Below are positions 1 to 8,141 of a stretch of DNA of 64,000 nucleotides, one piece after another (the stretch's first letter is position 1; each line of letters begins with the position of its first letter). Location of the stretch: contig NZ_CP052757.1 of NCBI RefSeq assembly GCF_009708005.2, positions 1,054,001-1,118,000 on the forward strand, read 5' to 3'. Made by a program: the position numbers and the translations under genes. The notes below the pieces were generated by a model. That model was not told where the DNA came from. It did no database searches and worked only from the letters and a program-made list of their open reading frames with translations. Source of the DNA: Cellulosimicrobium protaetiae (GTDB lineage Bacteria; Actinomycetota; Actinomycetes; Actinomycetales; Cellulomonadaceae).

Positions 1-25
1 CCCCAGCCCCGAGCAGACCGCTCCC

Positions 26-727
26 GTGCGCCCTGCAGCCCTCGCCGAGGTGCTCGCCGTGGGCACGCACCTCCTCGTGGGGCAGTACCGCGTCGAGCTC
101 GGCACCGGGACGTGGTGGTGGTCGGACGAGGTGTACACGATGCACGGCTGGACGCCGGGCGACGTCGAGCCCAGCCTGGACGCCCTGCGCTCGCGCAAGC
201 ACCCCGACGACCGCGCCCGCGTGGTGCGGGTCGCGACGGAGGCGATCCGGTCCGGCCGGCCCTTCTCGTGCGCGCACCGCATCGTCGACGGGCACGGCAA
301 GGCCCGCTCCGTCGTCGTGACGGGTCAGGGACGCCGGGACGCGCGGGGACGCGTCGTCGAGATCGCGGGCTACGTCGTCGACGTCAGCCCGACCCACAAG
401 GAGGCGCTCGAGCGCGAGTCGCAGCGCGCCGTGACGCGCGCGTTCGTCAGCCAGGCTGCCGTCGAGCAGGTCAAGGGCGTGCTCATGGCCGTGCACGGCG
501 TCGACGACGTCGCGGCGGGCCAGCTCCTCGTCGAGGCCGCGGGCGAGGCGGGCGTCCCGGTCCAGGAGACCGCGGCGCAGGTCATGCGCGCGCTGAGCAA
601 GGCGGGCGGGGTCGGCCCGACGGCGGAGGCGACCGTCGCGGGTGCCCTCGCCGCCGTGCGCCCGGTCGCGCGCCCCCGCGCGCACGAGGCGCAGCTCGCG
701 CGACGCCGCGAGCCCGCGCGCTCCTGA
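26..727 (+). CDS. PAS-ANTAR signalling protein
   Basis: Predicted cytoplasmic regulator that senses a signal through a PAS fold and acts through an RNA-binding ANTAR domain (transcription antitermination). A PAS_3-like segment (residues about 20-130, with WWWSDEVYTMHG) is followed by an ANTAR helix bundle (about 145-205, with VEQVKGVLMAVHG). The protein is a paralogue of the one encoded at 2629-3369, sharing the WWWSDEVY block and the same domain order. The GTG at 26 is only the first start inside the window; the frame stays open to base 2, so the true start may lie upstream. No kinase or receiver domain is present, so input probably comes from ligand binding or partner proteins. Family assignment is fairly sure; the targets are unknown. 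Confidence 0.8.
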   Translation: MRPAALAEVLAVGTHLLVGQYRVELGTGTWWWSDEVYTMHGWTPGDVEPSLDALRSRKHPDDRARVVRVATEAIRSGRPFSCAHRIVDGHGKARSVVVTGQGRRDARGRVVEIAGYVVDVSPTHKEALERESQRAVTRAFVSQAAVEQVKGVLMAVHGVDDVAAGQLLVEAAGEAGVPVQETAAQVMRALSKAGGVGPTAEATVAGALAAVRPVARPRAHEAQLARRREPARS

Positions 728-768
728 GCGGGCGGCCTGCACGCACCACGACGAGAGGGAGGGACCAC

Positions 769-1629
769 ATGACGGACGAGACCGCGTTCCCGGCGCAGCA
801 GCAGGAGCCCCCCGGGCTCACCGCTCCCATGGACCCGCCGCCCGACCACGGGGAGGAGTCGTACCGAGGGACCGGGCGGCTCGAGGGCCTGCGGGCGCTC
901 GTGACGGGCGGCGACTCGGGCATCGGCCGCGCCGTCGCGATCGCGTTCGCGCGCGAGGGGGCCGACGTCGCGATCGGCTACCTGCCCGAGGAGCAGGAGG
1001 ACGCCGAGGAGACGGCGCGCTGGGTGCGCGAGGCGGGACGCACGTGCGCCCTGCTCCCCGGCGACATCACGGACGAGGCCACCGCGCGTGCCCTGCCGGG
1101 ACGCGCCGTCGCAGAGCTCGGCGGTCTCCACGTGCTCGTCAACAACGCCGGGTTCCAGATGGCGCGGCGCGAGTCGATCGAGGACGTCACGACGGACGAG
1201 ATCGACCGCGTCCTCAAGACGAACCTCTACGCGCTGCTCTGGGTCACGCAGTCGGCGCTCGAGCACCTGGGCGAGGGGGCGTCGATCGTCAACAACTCGT
1301 CGATCCAGGCGTACCAGCCCTCGACGTCGCTGCTCGACTACGCGTCGACCAAGGCCGCGATCAACAACCTCACGGTGAACTTGGCCGCGGAGCTCGGGCC
1401 GCGCGGCATCCGGGTGAACGCGGTGGCCCCCGGTCCCATCTGGACACCGCTCCAGCCGGCGACCCAGCCCGAGGAGAAGATCGAGAAGTTCGGGCAGGAC
1501 ACCCCGCTGGGGCGGGCCGGGCAGCCGGCGGAGGTCGCGCCGGCGTTCGTCTTCCTCGCCTCCCCGACGGACGCGAGCTACGTCTCCGGCACCGTGCTCG
1601 GGGTGACGGGGGGCAAGCCCGTCTTCTAG
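769..1629 (+). CDS. SDR family oxidoreductase (YhdG/stress-protein 39 type)
   Basis: NAD(P)-dependent short-chain dehydrogenase/reductase of 286 residues. The Rossmann motif TGGDSGIG lies near residue 45, NNAG near 125, and the catalytic Ser plus YASTK pair near 180-200. The N-terminal extension before the Rossmann fold, rich in Pro and Gln and ending in a DHGEESYRG-type stretch, is typical of the general-stress SDR group (B. subtilis YhdF/YhxC-like). The start was chosen at 769 because a GAGAGGGAGGG ribosome-binding site precedes it. It follows the PAS-ANTAR gene in the same direction across a 41-bp gap, so the two may be cotranscribed. The substrate cannot be read from sequence. Confidence 0.85.
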   Translation: MTDETAFPAQQQEPPGLTAPMDPPPDHGEESYRGTGRLEGLRALVTGGDSGIGRAVAIAFAREGADVAIGYLPEEQEDAEETARWVREAGRTCALLPGDITDEATARALPGRAVAELGGLHVLVNNAGFQMARRESIEDVTTDEIDRVLKTNLYALLWVTQSALEHLGEGASIVNNSSIQAYQPSTSLLDYASTKAAINNLTVNLAAELGPRGIRVNAVAPGPIWTPLQPATQPEEKIEKFGQDTPLGRAGQPAEVAPAFVFLASPTDASYVSGTVLGVTGGKPVF

Positions 1630-1632
1630 CCC

Positions 1633-1684
1633 GTCGCAGGCCTCGCCCGCGCCGACCGCGGACGGGACGGGCGAGGCCTGCGAC
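1633..1684. terminator. Strong hairpin terminator
   Basis: A perfect 17-bp GC-rich stem (1633-1649 pairs with 1668-1684) with an 18-nt loop lies just after the SDR stop codon. There is no long T-run, as is common in high-GC actinobacteria. It separates the SDR gene from the GAF-ANTAR gene. Confidence 0.7.
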
Positions 1685-1745
1685 CCGGCTACCGGCAGCC
1701 GCGCGCGCGATCTACCCTGGGGCCGGAAGCCGTGAGGAGGCCGAG

Positions 1746-2561
1746 ATGACGAGCATCGAGCAGAGCGTCGAGCAGGGCACCGTCGGGATGCCCGCAGGCC
1801 CTGGCGCCACCGTTCCCGCGCCGCAGGCCGAGATCGTCGCCGGGGTGCCGGAGATCGTGGGCGGTGCCGACGAGCAGAGCATCGCCGGCCTCGTGGCCGA
1901 CGCCGCGCGGGCTCTCGCCGACGAGCCGACCCTCCAGCAGACCCTCGACCGCGTCGTCGAGCTCGCCGTGTCGATGGTGGACGGGTGCGAGTCCGCGGGC
2001 ATCTCGCTCGTCACGCGGGGACGCATCGAGAGCCCCGCCGTCTCCGACCCGCTCGTCGCGCGCGGGGACGAGCTCCAGTACGAGCTCCGGGAGGGCCCGT
2101 GCCTCGACGCCGTGCACGACCACGCGCTCGTCGAGTCGGGCGACATCGAGACCGACGCGCGCTGGCCGTCGTGGGCGCCCGCCGTCGCGCGCGAGCTCGG
2201 GGTCCGGTCGATGCTGTGCGTGCAGCTCTACACGTCGGAGAACGCGCACGGCGCGCTCAACATGTACTCCACGAGCCACGACGCGTTCGACGCCGACGCC
2301 CACCACCTCGCGTCGACGTTCGCCGCCGTCGCGGCGGCCGCGATCTCGGCCGCGCGCACCGAGGAGCAGCTCCAGTCGGCCGTCCAGACCCGCACCCTCA
2401 TCGGGCAGGCCCAGGGCATCGTCATGGAGCGCTACTCGCTCACCGCCGGGCGCGCGTTCGCGGTCCTGAGCCGCGTGTCCCAGGACGCGAACATCAAGCT
2501 CGTCGACATCGCGCGCCAGGTCGTCGAGACGCGGCGCATCCCCGGCGTCGGGGCGGACTGA
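1746..2561 (+). CDS. GAF-ANTAR regulator
   Basis: Cytoplasmic antitermination-type regulator of 271 residues. A GAF domain (about residues 60-205, with the EGPCLDAV motif typical of actinobacterial GAF-ANTAR proteins) is followed by an ANTAR domain (about 210-265, GQAQGIVMERYSLTAGRAF). The first 45 residues look disordered. The ATG at 1746 has a GAGGAGG-like site about 8 nt upstream. It stands alone between a terminator and a convergent PAS-ANTAR gene. Three ANTAR genes within 3.4 kb suggest a local signalling cluster. The ligand is unknown. Confidence 0.85.
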   Translation: MTSIEQSVEQGTVGMPAGPGATVPAPQAEIVAGVPEIVGGADEQSIAGLVADAARALADEPTLQQTLDRVVELAVSMVDGCESAGISLVTRGRIESPAVSDPLVARGDELQYELREGPCLDAVHDHALVESGDIETDARWPSWAPAVARELGVRSMLCVQLYTSENAHGALNMYSTSHDAFDADAHHLASTFAAVAAAAISAARTEEQLQSAVQTRTLIGQAQGIVMERYSLTAGRAFAVLSRVSQDANIKLVDIARQVVETRRIPGVGAD

Positions 2562-2628
2562 CGCGGGACGCCGCGTCGACGCGCTGCGCCGTCGCGCGCC
2601 GCGGCCGGGCGGTCGGGCCCCGGGCGGG

Positions 2629-3369
2629 TCAGTCGGGCGTGCGCCGGGGCCTCTCGTCGGCCTCGCCGACCGACCCGAGGAGCAGGTCGATGCGACGACG
2701 GGTGTCGTCGTCCACGACGCCGGCGCCCGTGACCGACCTGTCGACGACACCCGCGACCAGTCGGCGCGCGAGATCGCGCACGGGCACGTTCGCGTCGTTC
2801 GAGCGTCGGCGGAGCACCTCGAACGCGTCGTCCGGACCGATCGCGAACGCCGTCATCAGGACGCCCTTCGCCTGCTCGATCGCCGAGCGGGACGCGTCGG
2901 CCGCGCGGATCGACGCCGTCGCCTCACGACGCGCCGCCTCCTCGTGCGCGGTCGTCAGGTCCACGAAGTACCCCACGACCGCCGCCCACGGCGCCCCGCC
3001 GTCGAGGCGGCGGCCCTGCGCCGCCACGGCGAGCGTGCGAGTCCGGCCCGTCGCGTCCACGATGCGGTGCATGGAACCGAACGGCTCCCCGGTGCGCGCC
3101 GCCTGCGCGAGCTCGCTCGCGACGCGGTCGCGGTCCTCGGGGTGCTTGTGCGACAGGACGAGCGCCGTCGTCGGCACGACCTCGCCGGGCGCGAACCCGT
3201 GCATCTCGTACACCTCGTCCGACCACCACCACGTGTCCGTGGCGACGTCGACGCGGAAGCGGCCGACCGGCTGCGGGTCGCCCGGGCCGAGCGCGGCGAG
3301 GAGGTCGGCGAGAGCCGGAGGGACGACGTCGTCAGGTTCCGCGACGTCGGAGGGCAGGGCAGCGTCCAT
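2629..3369 (-). CDS. PAS-ANTAR signalling protein, paralogue of 26-727
   Basis: A 246-residue PAS (about 30-145, with WWWSDEVYEMHG) plus ANTAR (about 160-215, IEQAKGVLMTAFAIG) protein. It matches the first gene of the window in domain order and in several invariant blocks such as SHKHPEDRDRV, so the two arose by duplication. It is convergent with the GAF-ANTAR gene and divergent from the small membrane protein at 3462. It probably binds RNA hairpins through ANTAR when the PAS domain is occupied; neither signal nor target RNA is known. Confidence 0.82.
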   Translation of the reverse strand: MDAALPSDVAEPDDVVPPALADLLAALGPGDPQPVGRFRVDVATDTWWWSDEVYEMHGFAPGEVVPTTALVLSHKHPEDRDRVASELAQAARTGEPFGSMHRIVDATGRTRTLAVAAQGRRLDGGAPWAAVVGYFVDLTTAHEEAARREATASIRAADASRSAIEQAKGVLMTAFAIGPDDAFEVLRRRSNDANVPVRDLARRLVAGVVDRSVTGAGVVDDDTRRRIDLLLGSVGEADERPRRTPD

Positions 3370-3461
3370 CGATGGGGGTCCCCGGGGATCGATCAGGACG
3401 GAGCCGATTCCTGACCCCAGCAGGAGGAAGATTATCCCAGCGGCGGCACGAGGGAGGACCC

Positions 3462-3953
3462 ATGACCTCGCAGGTCAGCGACGGGCGTGACGAGTCGGCC
3501 GACGAGCGCTCGGACCGCAACTGGTCGGAGCTGCTCCAGGAGCTGCGCGTCATGCAGATGGGCGTGCAGATCCTCACGGGGTTCCTGCTCACGCTGCCGT
3601 TCCAGCAGCGCTTCGGCGACCTCGACGCGTTCCAGACCGGCGTCTACCTCACCCTGGTGGCGCTCGCCGTGCTGTCCACCGGCCTGTTCGTCACGCCCGT
3701 GAGCCTGCACCGCGCGCTGTTCCGCAAGCACCGCAAGACGGCGCTCGTCACGATGAGCGACCGCATCGCCCGCGTCGGCGTGCTCGTCCTCGCGTTCGTC
3801 GTCACCGGCACGGTCCTGCTCGTGGTCGACGTCGTCGTGAACCGCACCGCGGCCCTGTGGTCGAGCGCCTGCGCGCTCGTCCTGCTCGTCGGCCTCTGGT
3901 TCCTCCTCCCACGCCTCGTCGCCCGCGGCCCGGCCTCTCCCGCGTCCCCCTGA
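3462..3953 (+). CDS. DUF6328 family membrane protein
   Basis: A 163-residue integral membrane protein with a charged cytoplasmic N-terminus (about 20 residues) and four predicted hydrophobic spans (about 45-62, 68-88, 108-128, 135-153). The motif ELRVMQMGVQILTGFLLTLPF before the first span is characteristic of the DUF6328 family, common in actinobacteria and of unknown function. An AGGGAGG ribosome-binding site precedes the ATG at 3462. The repeat hairpin at 3978-4077 follows directly and lies between this gene and the convergent transporter gene. Confidence 0.72.
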   Translation: MTSQVSDGRDESADERSDRNWSELLQELRVMQMGVQILTGFLLTLPFQQRFGDLDAFQTGVYLTLVALAVLSTGLFVTPVSLHRALFRKHRKTALVTMSDRIARVGVLVLAFVVTGTVLLVVDVVVNRTAALWSSACALVLLVGLWFLLPRLVARGPASPASP

Positions 3954-3977
3954 CCTCGCGAGCGAAAGCCCTCTACG

Positions 3978-4077
3978 CGAGGTAGAACCGTGGTCGCGCG
4001 AGGTAGAACCCTGGTCCCACCAGGGTTCTACCTCGCGGGACCAGGGTTCGACCTCGGCAGACCGGGGTCTCCTTCGG
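3978..4077. repeat. 21-bp phased repeat, locus I (inverted arrays)
   Basis: Two forward units of consensus CGAGGTAGAACCSTGGTC start at 3978 and 3999. Three reverse units start at 4018, 4039 and 4060, the last one degenerate. All same-strand neighbours are exactly 21 bp apart. The innermost opposed units form a perfect 19-bp stem (3997-4015 with 4019-4037) with a 3-nt CCC loop. The locus lies between the converging genes ending at 3953 and 4101, so it could act as a bidirectional terminator. Four further loci of the same family occur in the window. Confidence 0.9.
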
Positions 4078-4100
4078 CACCGACGGGCGTGTTCGGGGGA

Positions 4101-5345
4101 TCAGGTCGAGGCGGAGGCGCGGGCCTGGACGCCGCGGCGGACGGGTCCGAGGGTGAACAGCAGGGTGAGGAGCGCGGTGAGGGCGAGGAGCGCGAAGCCG
4201 AGGCCGTAGGTGCCCTCGAGCTGGTAGACGGCACCCATGAGCAGCGGCGGGATGAAGCCGCCGAGGCCGCCGGCCGCGCCCACCAGCCCGGTGACGGCGC
4301 CGACCTTCTCGACCGGCGCGACCTTGGCGACGAGCGCGAACGTCGCGCCCGACGACGCGCCGAGCGCGGCGGCGAGACCGAGGAACGCGATGGTGCCGAC
4401 GGGCACGAGCGACGGCTGGAACGCGACGACCGCCGCGAGCGCCGTCACGACGGCGAAGCACGCGACCGACACGGGGACGCCGCCGAACCGGTCGGACAGC
4501 GCCCCGCCGACAGGCCGCATGACGACGGCGAGCACGACGAACCCCGCGGTGCGGGCGGCGGCGTCGGAGGCGGTGAGGTCGTAGGCGTTGACGAGGAACG
4601 TGGGCAGGTAGACGGAGAACGCGACGAACCCGCCGAAGCCGACGGCGTAGAGCCACGAGAGCTGGAGGGTCGCGGGCAGGCGGAACGTGGCCCACGTGCG
4701 GGACCAGAAGCCGCCGGCGGGGGCGGTCGCGCGGCCGGGCGGGACGCGCAGCAGGAGCCACGCCACGACGGCGAACACGGCGAGGACGGCGGCGACGAGG
4801 AGGAACGGCGCGGCGTCGCCCCACGCGTCGCGGATGCGGACCGTCGTGAACGCGGAGATCGCGGTGCCGCCCATGCCCATGCCGAAGATCCCGATGGCGG
4901 TGCCACGGCGGGCGGGCGGGTACCAGGCGTTGACGAACGGGACGCCGACGGCGAACGCGGTGCCGCCGAGGCCGAGGAAGAAGCCGCCGACGAGCAACGC
5001 GACGAAGCTGTCCGCGACGAGCCCGACGAAGAGCACGGGCAGGATCGTCAGCGCGCTGACCAGGGGGAACATGACGCGTGCGCCGTACCGGTCGGTCAGC
5101 GCGCCCACGGGGATGCGCCCGAGGGACCCGACGACGACGGGGACGGCGACGAGGACGGAGACCTGCACGTCCGTGAGGTCGTAGAGCTGCCCGTACGCCG
5201 CGCCCAGCGGGCTGATGAGCGCCCACGCCCAGAAATTTACGGCGAACCCGATCGTCGCGAGGGCGAGCATGAGGGTCGGGGATGCGGACGGGGACGTCGT
5301 CGTCGGGGCGGGGCCGGTGGTCCCGCTCGCGTCCTGCTGCGCCAT
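4101..5345 (-). CDS. MFS transporter, nitrate/nitrite (NarK-like) type
   Basis: A 414-residue inner-membrane major facilitator with about 12 hydrophobic spans. It carries the nitrate/nitrite porter-like signature GVPFVNAWYPPARRG and a glycine-rich GIFGMGMGGTAIS segment in TM5, plus the loop motif GALTDRYGARVMF. The start was set at 5345 (MAQQDASG) because AGGAG lies 7 nt upstream; an in-frame ATG at 5381 lacks a site. It probably exchanges or imports nitrate/nitrite. No nitrate reductase gene is in view, so the substrate remains inferred. Confidence 0.8.
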   Translation of the reverse strand: MAQQDASGTTGPAPTTTSPSASPTLMLALATIGFAVNFWAWALISPLGAAYGQLYDLTDVQVSVLVAVPVVVGSLGRIPVGALTDRYGARVMFPLVSALTILPVLFVGLVADSFVALLVGGFFLGLGGTAFAVGVPFVNAWYPPARRGTAIGIFGMGMGGTAISAFTTVRIRDAWGDAAPFLLVAAVLAVFAVVAWLLLRVPPGRATAPAGGFWSRTWATFRLPATLQLSWLYAVGFGGFVAFSVYLPTFLVNAYDLTASDAAARTAGFVVLAVVMRPVGGALSDRFGGVPVSVACFAVVTALAAVVAFQPSLVPVGTIAFLGLAAALGASSGATFALVAKVAPVEKVGAVTGLVGAAGGLGGFIPPLLMGAVYQLEGTYGLGFALLALTALLTLLFTLGPVRRGVQARASAST

Positions 5346-5461
5346 GGCGACTCCTGGTGGGAGGTGCCCGTCGCCGGGCACGGGAGGTCGTTGCGTCGAG
5401 CGACTCCACGCTAACGACGCTCGTCGCGCCGCGCGCGGCGAACCCCCCGTACCGTGGGGGC

Positions 5462-6166
5462 GTGCTCGACTGGCTCTTCGGGGGCGTGGCCCTGCTCAAC
5501 GTGTATGCGCTCGCCCTCGTGGTGCTGCGCGCCCCGCTGTACCGCACGCGCCTGTACCGGCCGATGCTGCTCAACATCGGGCTGTCGATCGCGCCGGTGA
5601 TCGTCCTGGGACTGGTCGTCGTCGTCGACGCGGTGCTCATCGCGGGCGGGGCGCCGCCGTGGGCGATCCTCACGTGCGCGGTCCTCGGGTTCGGCGTCTG
5701 GCTCCTGCTCCTGCCGAACGCGGGGTACCTCGTCACGGAGCTCAACTACAGCCACCGCCAGGAGGGCGAGGACGTCCCGCTCTGGTACGACATCGTCGCG
5801 GTGCTCACGCTCGCGATGTCGGGCGTCATGAACACGCTCGTGAACGTGTTCCTCGCCCAGGCGCTGCTCGCGCTCGTGCTCTACCCGAACGACGACGCGC
5901 CGTTCCGCCGCCCGGTCTCGTGGATCGCCGTCCTGGTCGTGCTCGCTCTGGTGTCGGTCGGGATCTACCTCGGCCGGTACGTGCGCTTCAACAGCTGGGA
6001 CCTGGCCCACCCCGTGCAGTTCGTGCGCAAGCTCGCGCGCCACTTCCGCGCCCGTGGCGCCGTCCGGGACGCGCTGCTGTTCGTCCTGCTGCACACGTTG
6101 TTCTTCGCGTTCATGTACCTCATCGTCATGGGGCCGGTCACCGCGCTGCTCGTCCGCGGGGCCTGA
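5462..6166 (+). CDS. DUF1361 domain-containing membrane protein
   Basis: A 234-residue polytopic membrane protein with about six hydrophobic spans. It contains the DUF1361 hallmarks LLLPNAGYLVTEL, WYDI...GVMNT and RYVRFNSWDL. The GTG at 5462 was chosen because it precedes the first membrane span and lies about 10 nt after a TACCGT -10-like box, suggesting a leaderless or near-leaderless transcript. The gene is divergent from the NarK-like transporter. DUF1361 has no established function. Confidence 0.72.
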   Translation: MLDWLFGGVALLNVYALALVVLRAPLYRTRLYRPMLLNIGLSIAPVIVLGLVVVVDAVLIAGGAPPWAILTCAVLGFGVWLLLLPNAGYLVTELNYSHRQEGEDVPLWYDIVAVLTLAMSGVMNTLVNVFLAQALLALVLYPNDDAPFRRPVSWIAVLVVLALVSVGIYLGRYVRFNSWDLAHPVQFVRKLARHFRARGAVRDALLFVLLHTLFFAFMYLIVMGPVTALLVRGA

Positions 6167-6190
6167 CGCCGGGTCGGCGGTCCCCGTAGG

Positions 6191-6898
6191 ATGCCCGCCG
6201 TGACGTCGACCGCGCCGAGGGCCGCCCGCAGCGTCCCCCTGCTGCGCGCCGTCGTCGGCACGTGGCCGCGCCGCATCGCGCTGGGGGTCGTGCTCGGGCT
6301 CGTCGTCGGCACGACGGCGGCCGGCGGGTTCGCGCAGCACGTCGCCGCCGACGCGGGGCCGACCCGCGCCGCCGCGGGCGAGCCGGTCCCGACGGGCCCG
6401 TTCGACCTCACGGTGCGCTCGTGGTCCGTCACGGACACCGTGCAGGTCTCCTCGCTCGAGGACTCCGGCGCCGATGCGTGGCTCGTCGTGGTCGTCGGCG
6501 CGCTCGACACGGACCGGGAGCCGCGCCGTCTGGACCGTACCGCCGTGACGCTCCCGGACGAGCTGCCGGGCGGCCTGGCTCTGGCGGGCGACGCGGAGCC
6601 GGACCGCCCGGACCCGACGCTGCTCGTGCGCGACGCCTCGGTCTACCCCGTGCTCCAGCCGGGCCTGCCCGAGGACGTCGCGCTGCTGTGGCCGGTGACG
6701 GTCCCGGAGGGCGGCGCCACGTCCGCCGCCCCGGCCGAGCCGCTCACCGTCACCCTCCCGATGTTCCGCTACCGGGACATGACGGTCGGAGGCGGGCGCC
6801 GCTGGGCCGAGACGGGTGCCGTGGTGCTCGTGGACGCCCCGCCCGGGGACGTCCCGCCGGAGATCGTGGACCCGCCCGAGGACGAGGAGGCGTGGTGA
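6191..6898 (+). CDS. Membrane-anchored protein of unknown function (cluster gene 1)
   Basis: A 235-residue protein. A positively charged N-terminus leads into one hydrophobic span (about residues 30-50, LGVVLGLVVGTTAAGGFAQ), followed by an extracytoplasmic region of about 185 residues rich in beta-type sequence and acidic at the C-terminus. The next gene overlaps it by 4 bp (GTGA), and the third overlaps in turn, so the three form one transcriptional unit. All three share the plan of a single N-terminal anchor plus an exported domain. I do not recognise the family; this could be an envelope accessory complex. Confidence 0.65.
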   Translation: MPAVTSTAPRAARSVPLLRAVVGTWPRRIALGVVLGLVVGTTAAGGFAQHVAADAGPTRAAAGEPVPTGPFDLTVRSWSVTDTVQVSSLEDSGADAWLVVVVGALDTDREPRRLDRTAVTLPDELPGGLALAGDAEPDRPDPTLLVRDASVYPVLQPGLPEDVALLWPVTVPEGGATSAAPAEPLTVTLPMFRYRDMTVGGGRRWAETGAVVLVDAPPGDVPPEIVDPPEDEEAW

Positions 6899-7575
6899 CC
6901 GAGCCCACCGTGGAACCGACGACCACGACCGCGACCGCGACCGCCGGCGAGCCTGCCCGGACGGCCGGTGAGCCCGCCGCAGCCGCGCGCCCTCGTCGGG
7001 CGGACGTGGTCGTGACCGTGGTCCTGCTCGTCCTTGCGGTGGGGGTCGGGGCCGCGGTGTCGCGCGTCGACTCGTGGTGGCCCACGCTCACGGCGACGAC
7101 GTCGCGCGGCGACGTGGGTGAGGTCGTGACCGCGGGCCCGTTGCGCGTGCGCGTCGATGACGTGCGCACCGGCGCGGTGCTCGAGGACGGGTTCGACACC
7201 CTGACGACCGACGGCGTCTGGGTCGCCGTCGACCTCGCGGTGTCCGGCACGACGGTTGAGGCGGGCCTCGAGGTGCTCGAGCTGCGCGATGCGGACGGTC
7301 GCGACTACGGGGCCTCGCACCGCGCGAGCAACGCGATGATGAGCACGTTCGTGGACCCGGACGTCCCCGAGGCCGGGACGGTCGTCGTCGAGGTGCCCGC
7401 GCGGGCGCTCGAGGGCGACGTCGTGCTGAGGGTCCTCACGGAGCACGACGACGCGGACATCGACCGCCCGCAAGCGGTCGCCGAGATCGACCTCGGCCGC
7501 CTCGCTGTGCCCGAGGCCGGGACCGTCGTCGAGGTCGTCCCGCCCGCGCTCGTCCCGGGCGGGTGGGACGCATGA
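6895..7575 (+). CDS. Membrane-anchored protein with DUF4352-like exported domain (cluster gene 2)
   Basis: A 226-residue protein. A Thr/Ala-rich cytoplasmic N-terminus (about 1-40) precedes one hydrophobic span (about 42-60, VVVTVVLLVLAVGVGAAVS) and an outer domain. The outer domain pattern (GPLRVRVDDVRTG..., GVWVAVDLAVSGT, ELRDADGRDYG) resembles the immunoglobulin-like DUF4352 fold often found in actinobacterial surface proteins. The GTG at 6895 overlaps the previous stop as GTGA. It is translationally coupled to both neighbours. No enzymatic residues are apparent; a binding or structural role is more likely, but this is inference. Confidence 0.65.
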   Translation: MTEPTVEPTTTTATATAGEPARTAGEPAAAARPRRADVVVTVVLLVLAVGVGAAVSRVDSWWPTLTATTSRGDVGEVVTAGPLRVRVDDVRTGAVLEDGFDTLTTDGVWVAVDLAVSGTTVEAGLEVLELRDADGRDYGASHRASNAMMSTFVDPDVPEAGTVVVEVPARALEGDVVLRVLTEHDDADIDRPQAVAEIDLGRLAVPEAGTVVEVVPPALVPGGWDA

Positions 7576-8141
7576 GCGGCGGACCGAGCGTGGGATGGTG
7601 GCGCGCCAACCGCTGGTGGCTGGTCGTGCTCGTGGGCGCGCTCGCGGCGCTCGGGGCGCTCACCTGGCGTTCCGACACCGTGCAGGGGTGGTGGACGTCG
7701 GAACCACGCCAGGCTCCCGCGGCGGACGCCGACGGCTGGGCGCAGGTCGGCGACGTCCATGCGCGGCTCGCCGGGCTGGAGCGGGTCGACTGGCTCGACG
7801 ACGGGTACGGCGACCGGATCGAGGCGCCCGAGGGGTACACGCTCTGGGCCGCCGACGTGTCGCTGCGCTCGGACGCGCCCGACGCCCCGGCGAGCGCGGA
7901 GGAGACGTACTCGGCGTGCGAGGTCGTGCTGCTGGACACGACCGGGCGTGAATTCACCGCGGGAGCGTCGGCGCTCCCGGGCATGCCCTACCCCGAGGCC
8001 CCGGTCTGCACGGGCGCCGTCTCGACCCGCAGCACGCAGTACTTCCTCACGCCCGACGACGCAGAGCCGGCCGAGGTGCGCCTCGTCGAGCCGGAACTGC
8101 TCCCCGCCTACTGGTCGCTGCCCGCCCCCGACGCCGCCTGA
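7572..8141 (+). CDS. Membrane-anchored protein of unknown function (cluster gene 3)
   Basis: A 189-residue protein. A short N-terminus (WWRANRWWLVVLVG) begins a single membrane span (about 12-32), followed by an exported domain with two cysteines (near residues 117 and 141) that could form a disulphide. The ATG at 7572 overlaps the previous stop (ATGA). Its 3' end overlaps the convergent membrane-protein gene by 34 bp. The shared architecture and coupling with the two preceding genes suggest one complex. No family was recognised. Confidence 0.62.
   Translation: MSGGPSVGWWRANRWWLVVLVGALAALGALTWRSDTVQGWWTSEPRQAPAADADGWAQVGDVHARLAGLERVDWLDDGYGDRIEAPEGYTLWAADVSLRSDAPDAPASAEETYSACEVVLLDTTGREFTAGASALPGMPYPEAPVCTGAVSTRSTQYFLTPDDAEPAEVRLVEPELLPAYWSLPAPDAA

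Noticed and set aside
3990-5414. A 474-codon forward open frame opposite the MFS transporter gene
   Set aside because: Its predicted product is Glu/Asp/Arg/Gly-rich low complexity, typical of an antisense frame in GC-rich DNA, while the minus strand encodes a clear 12-span transporter.
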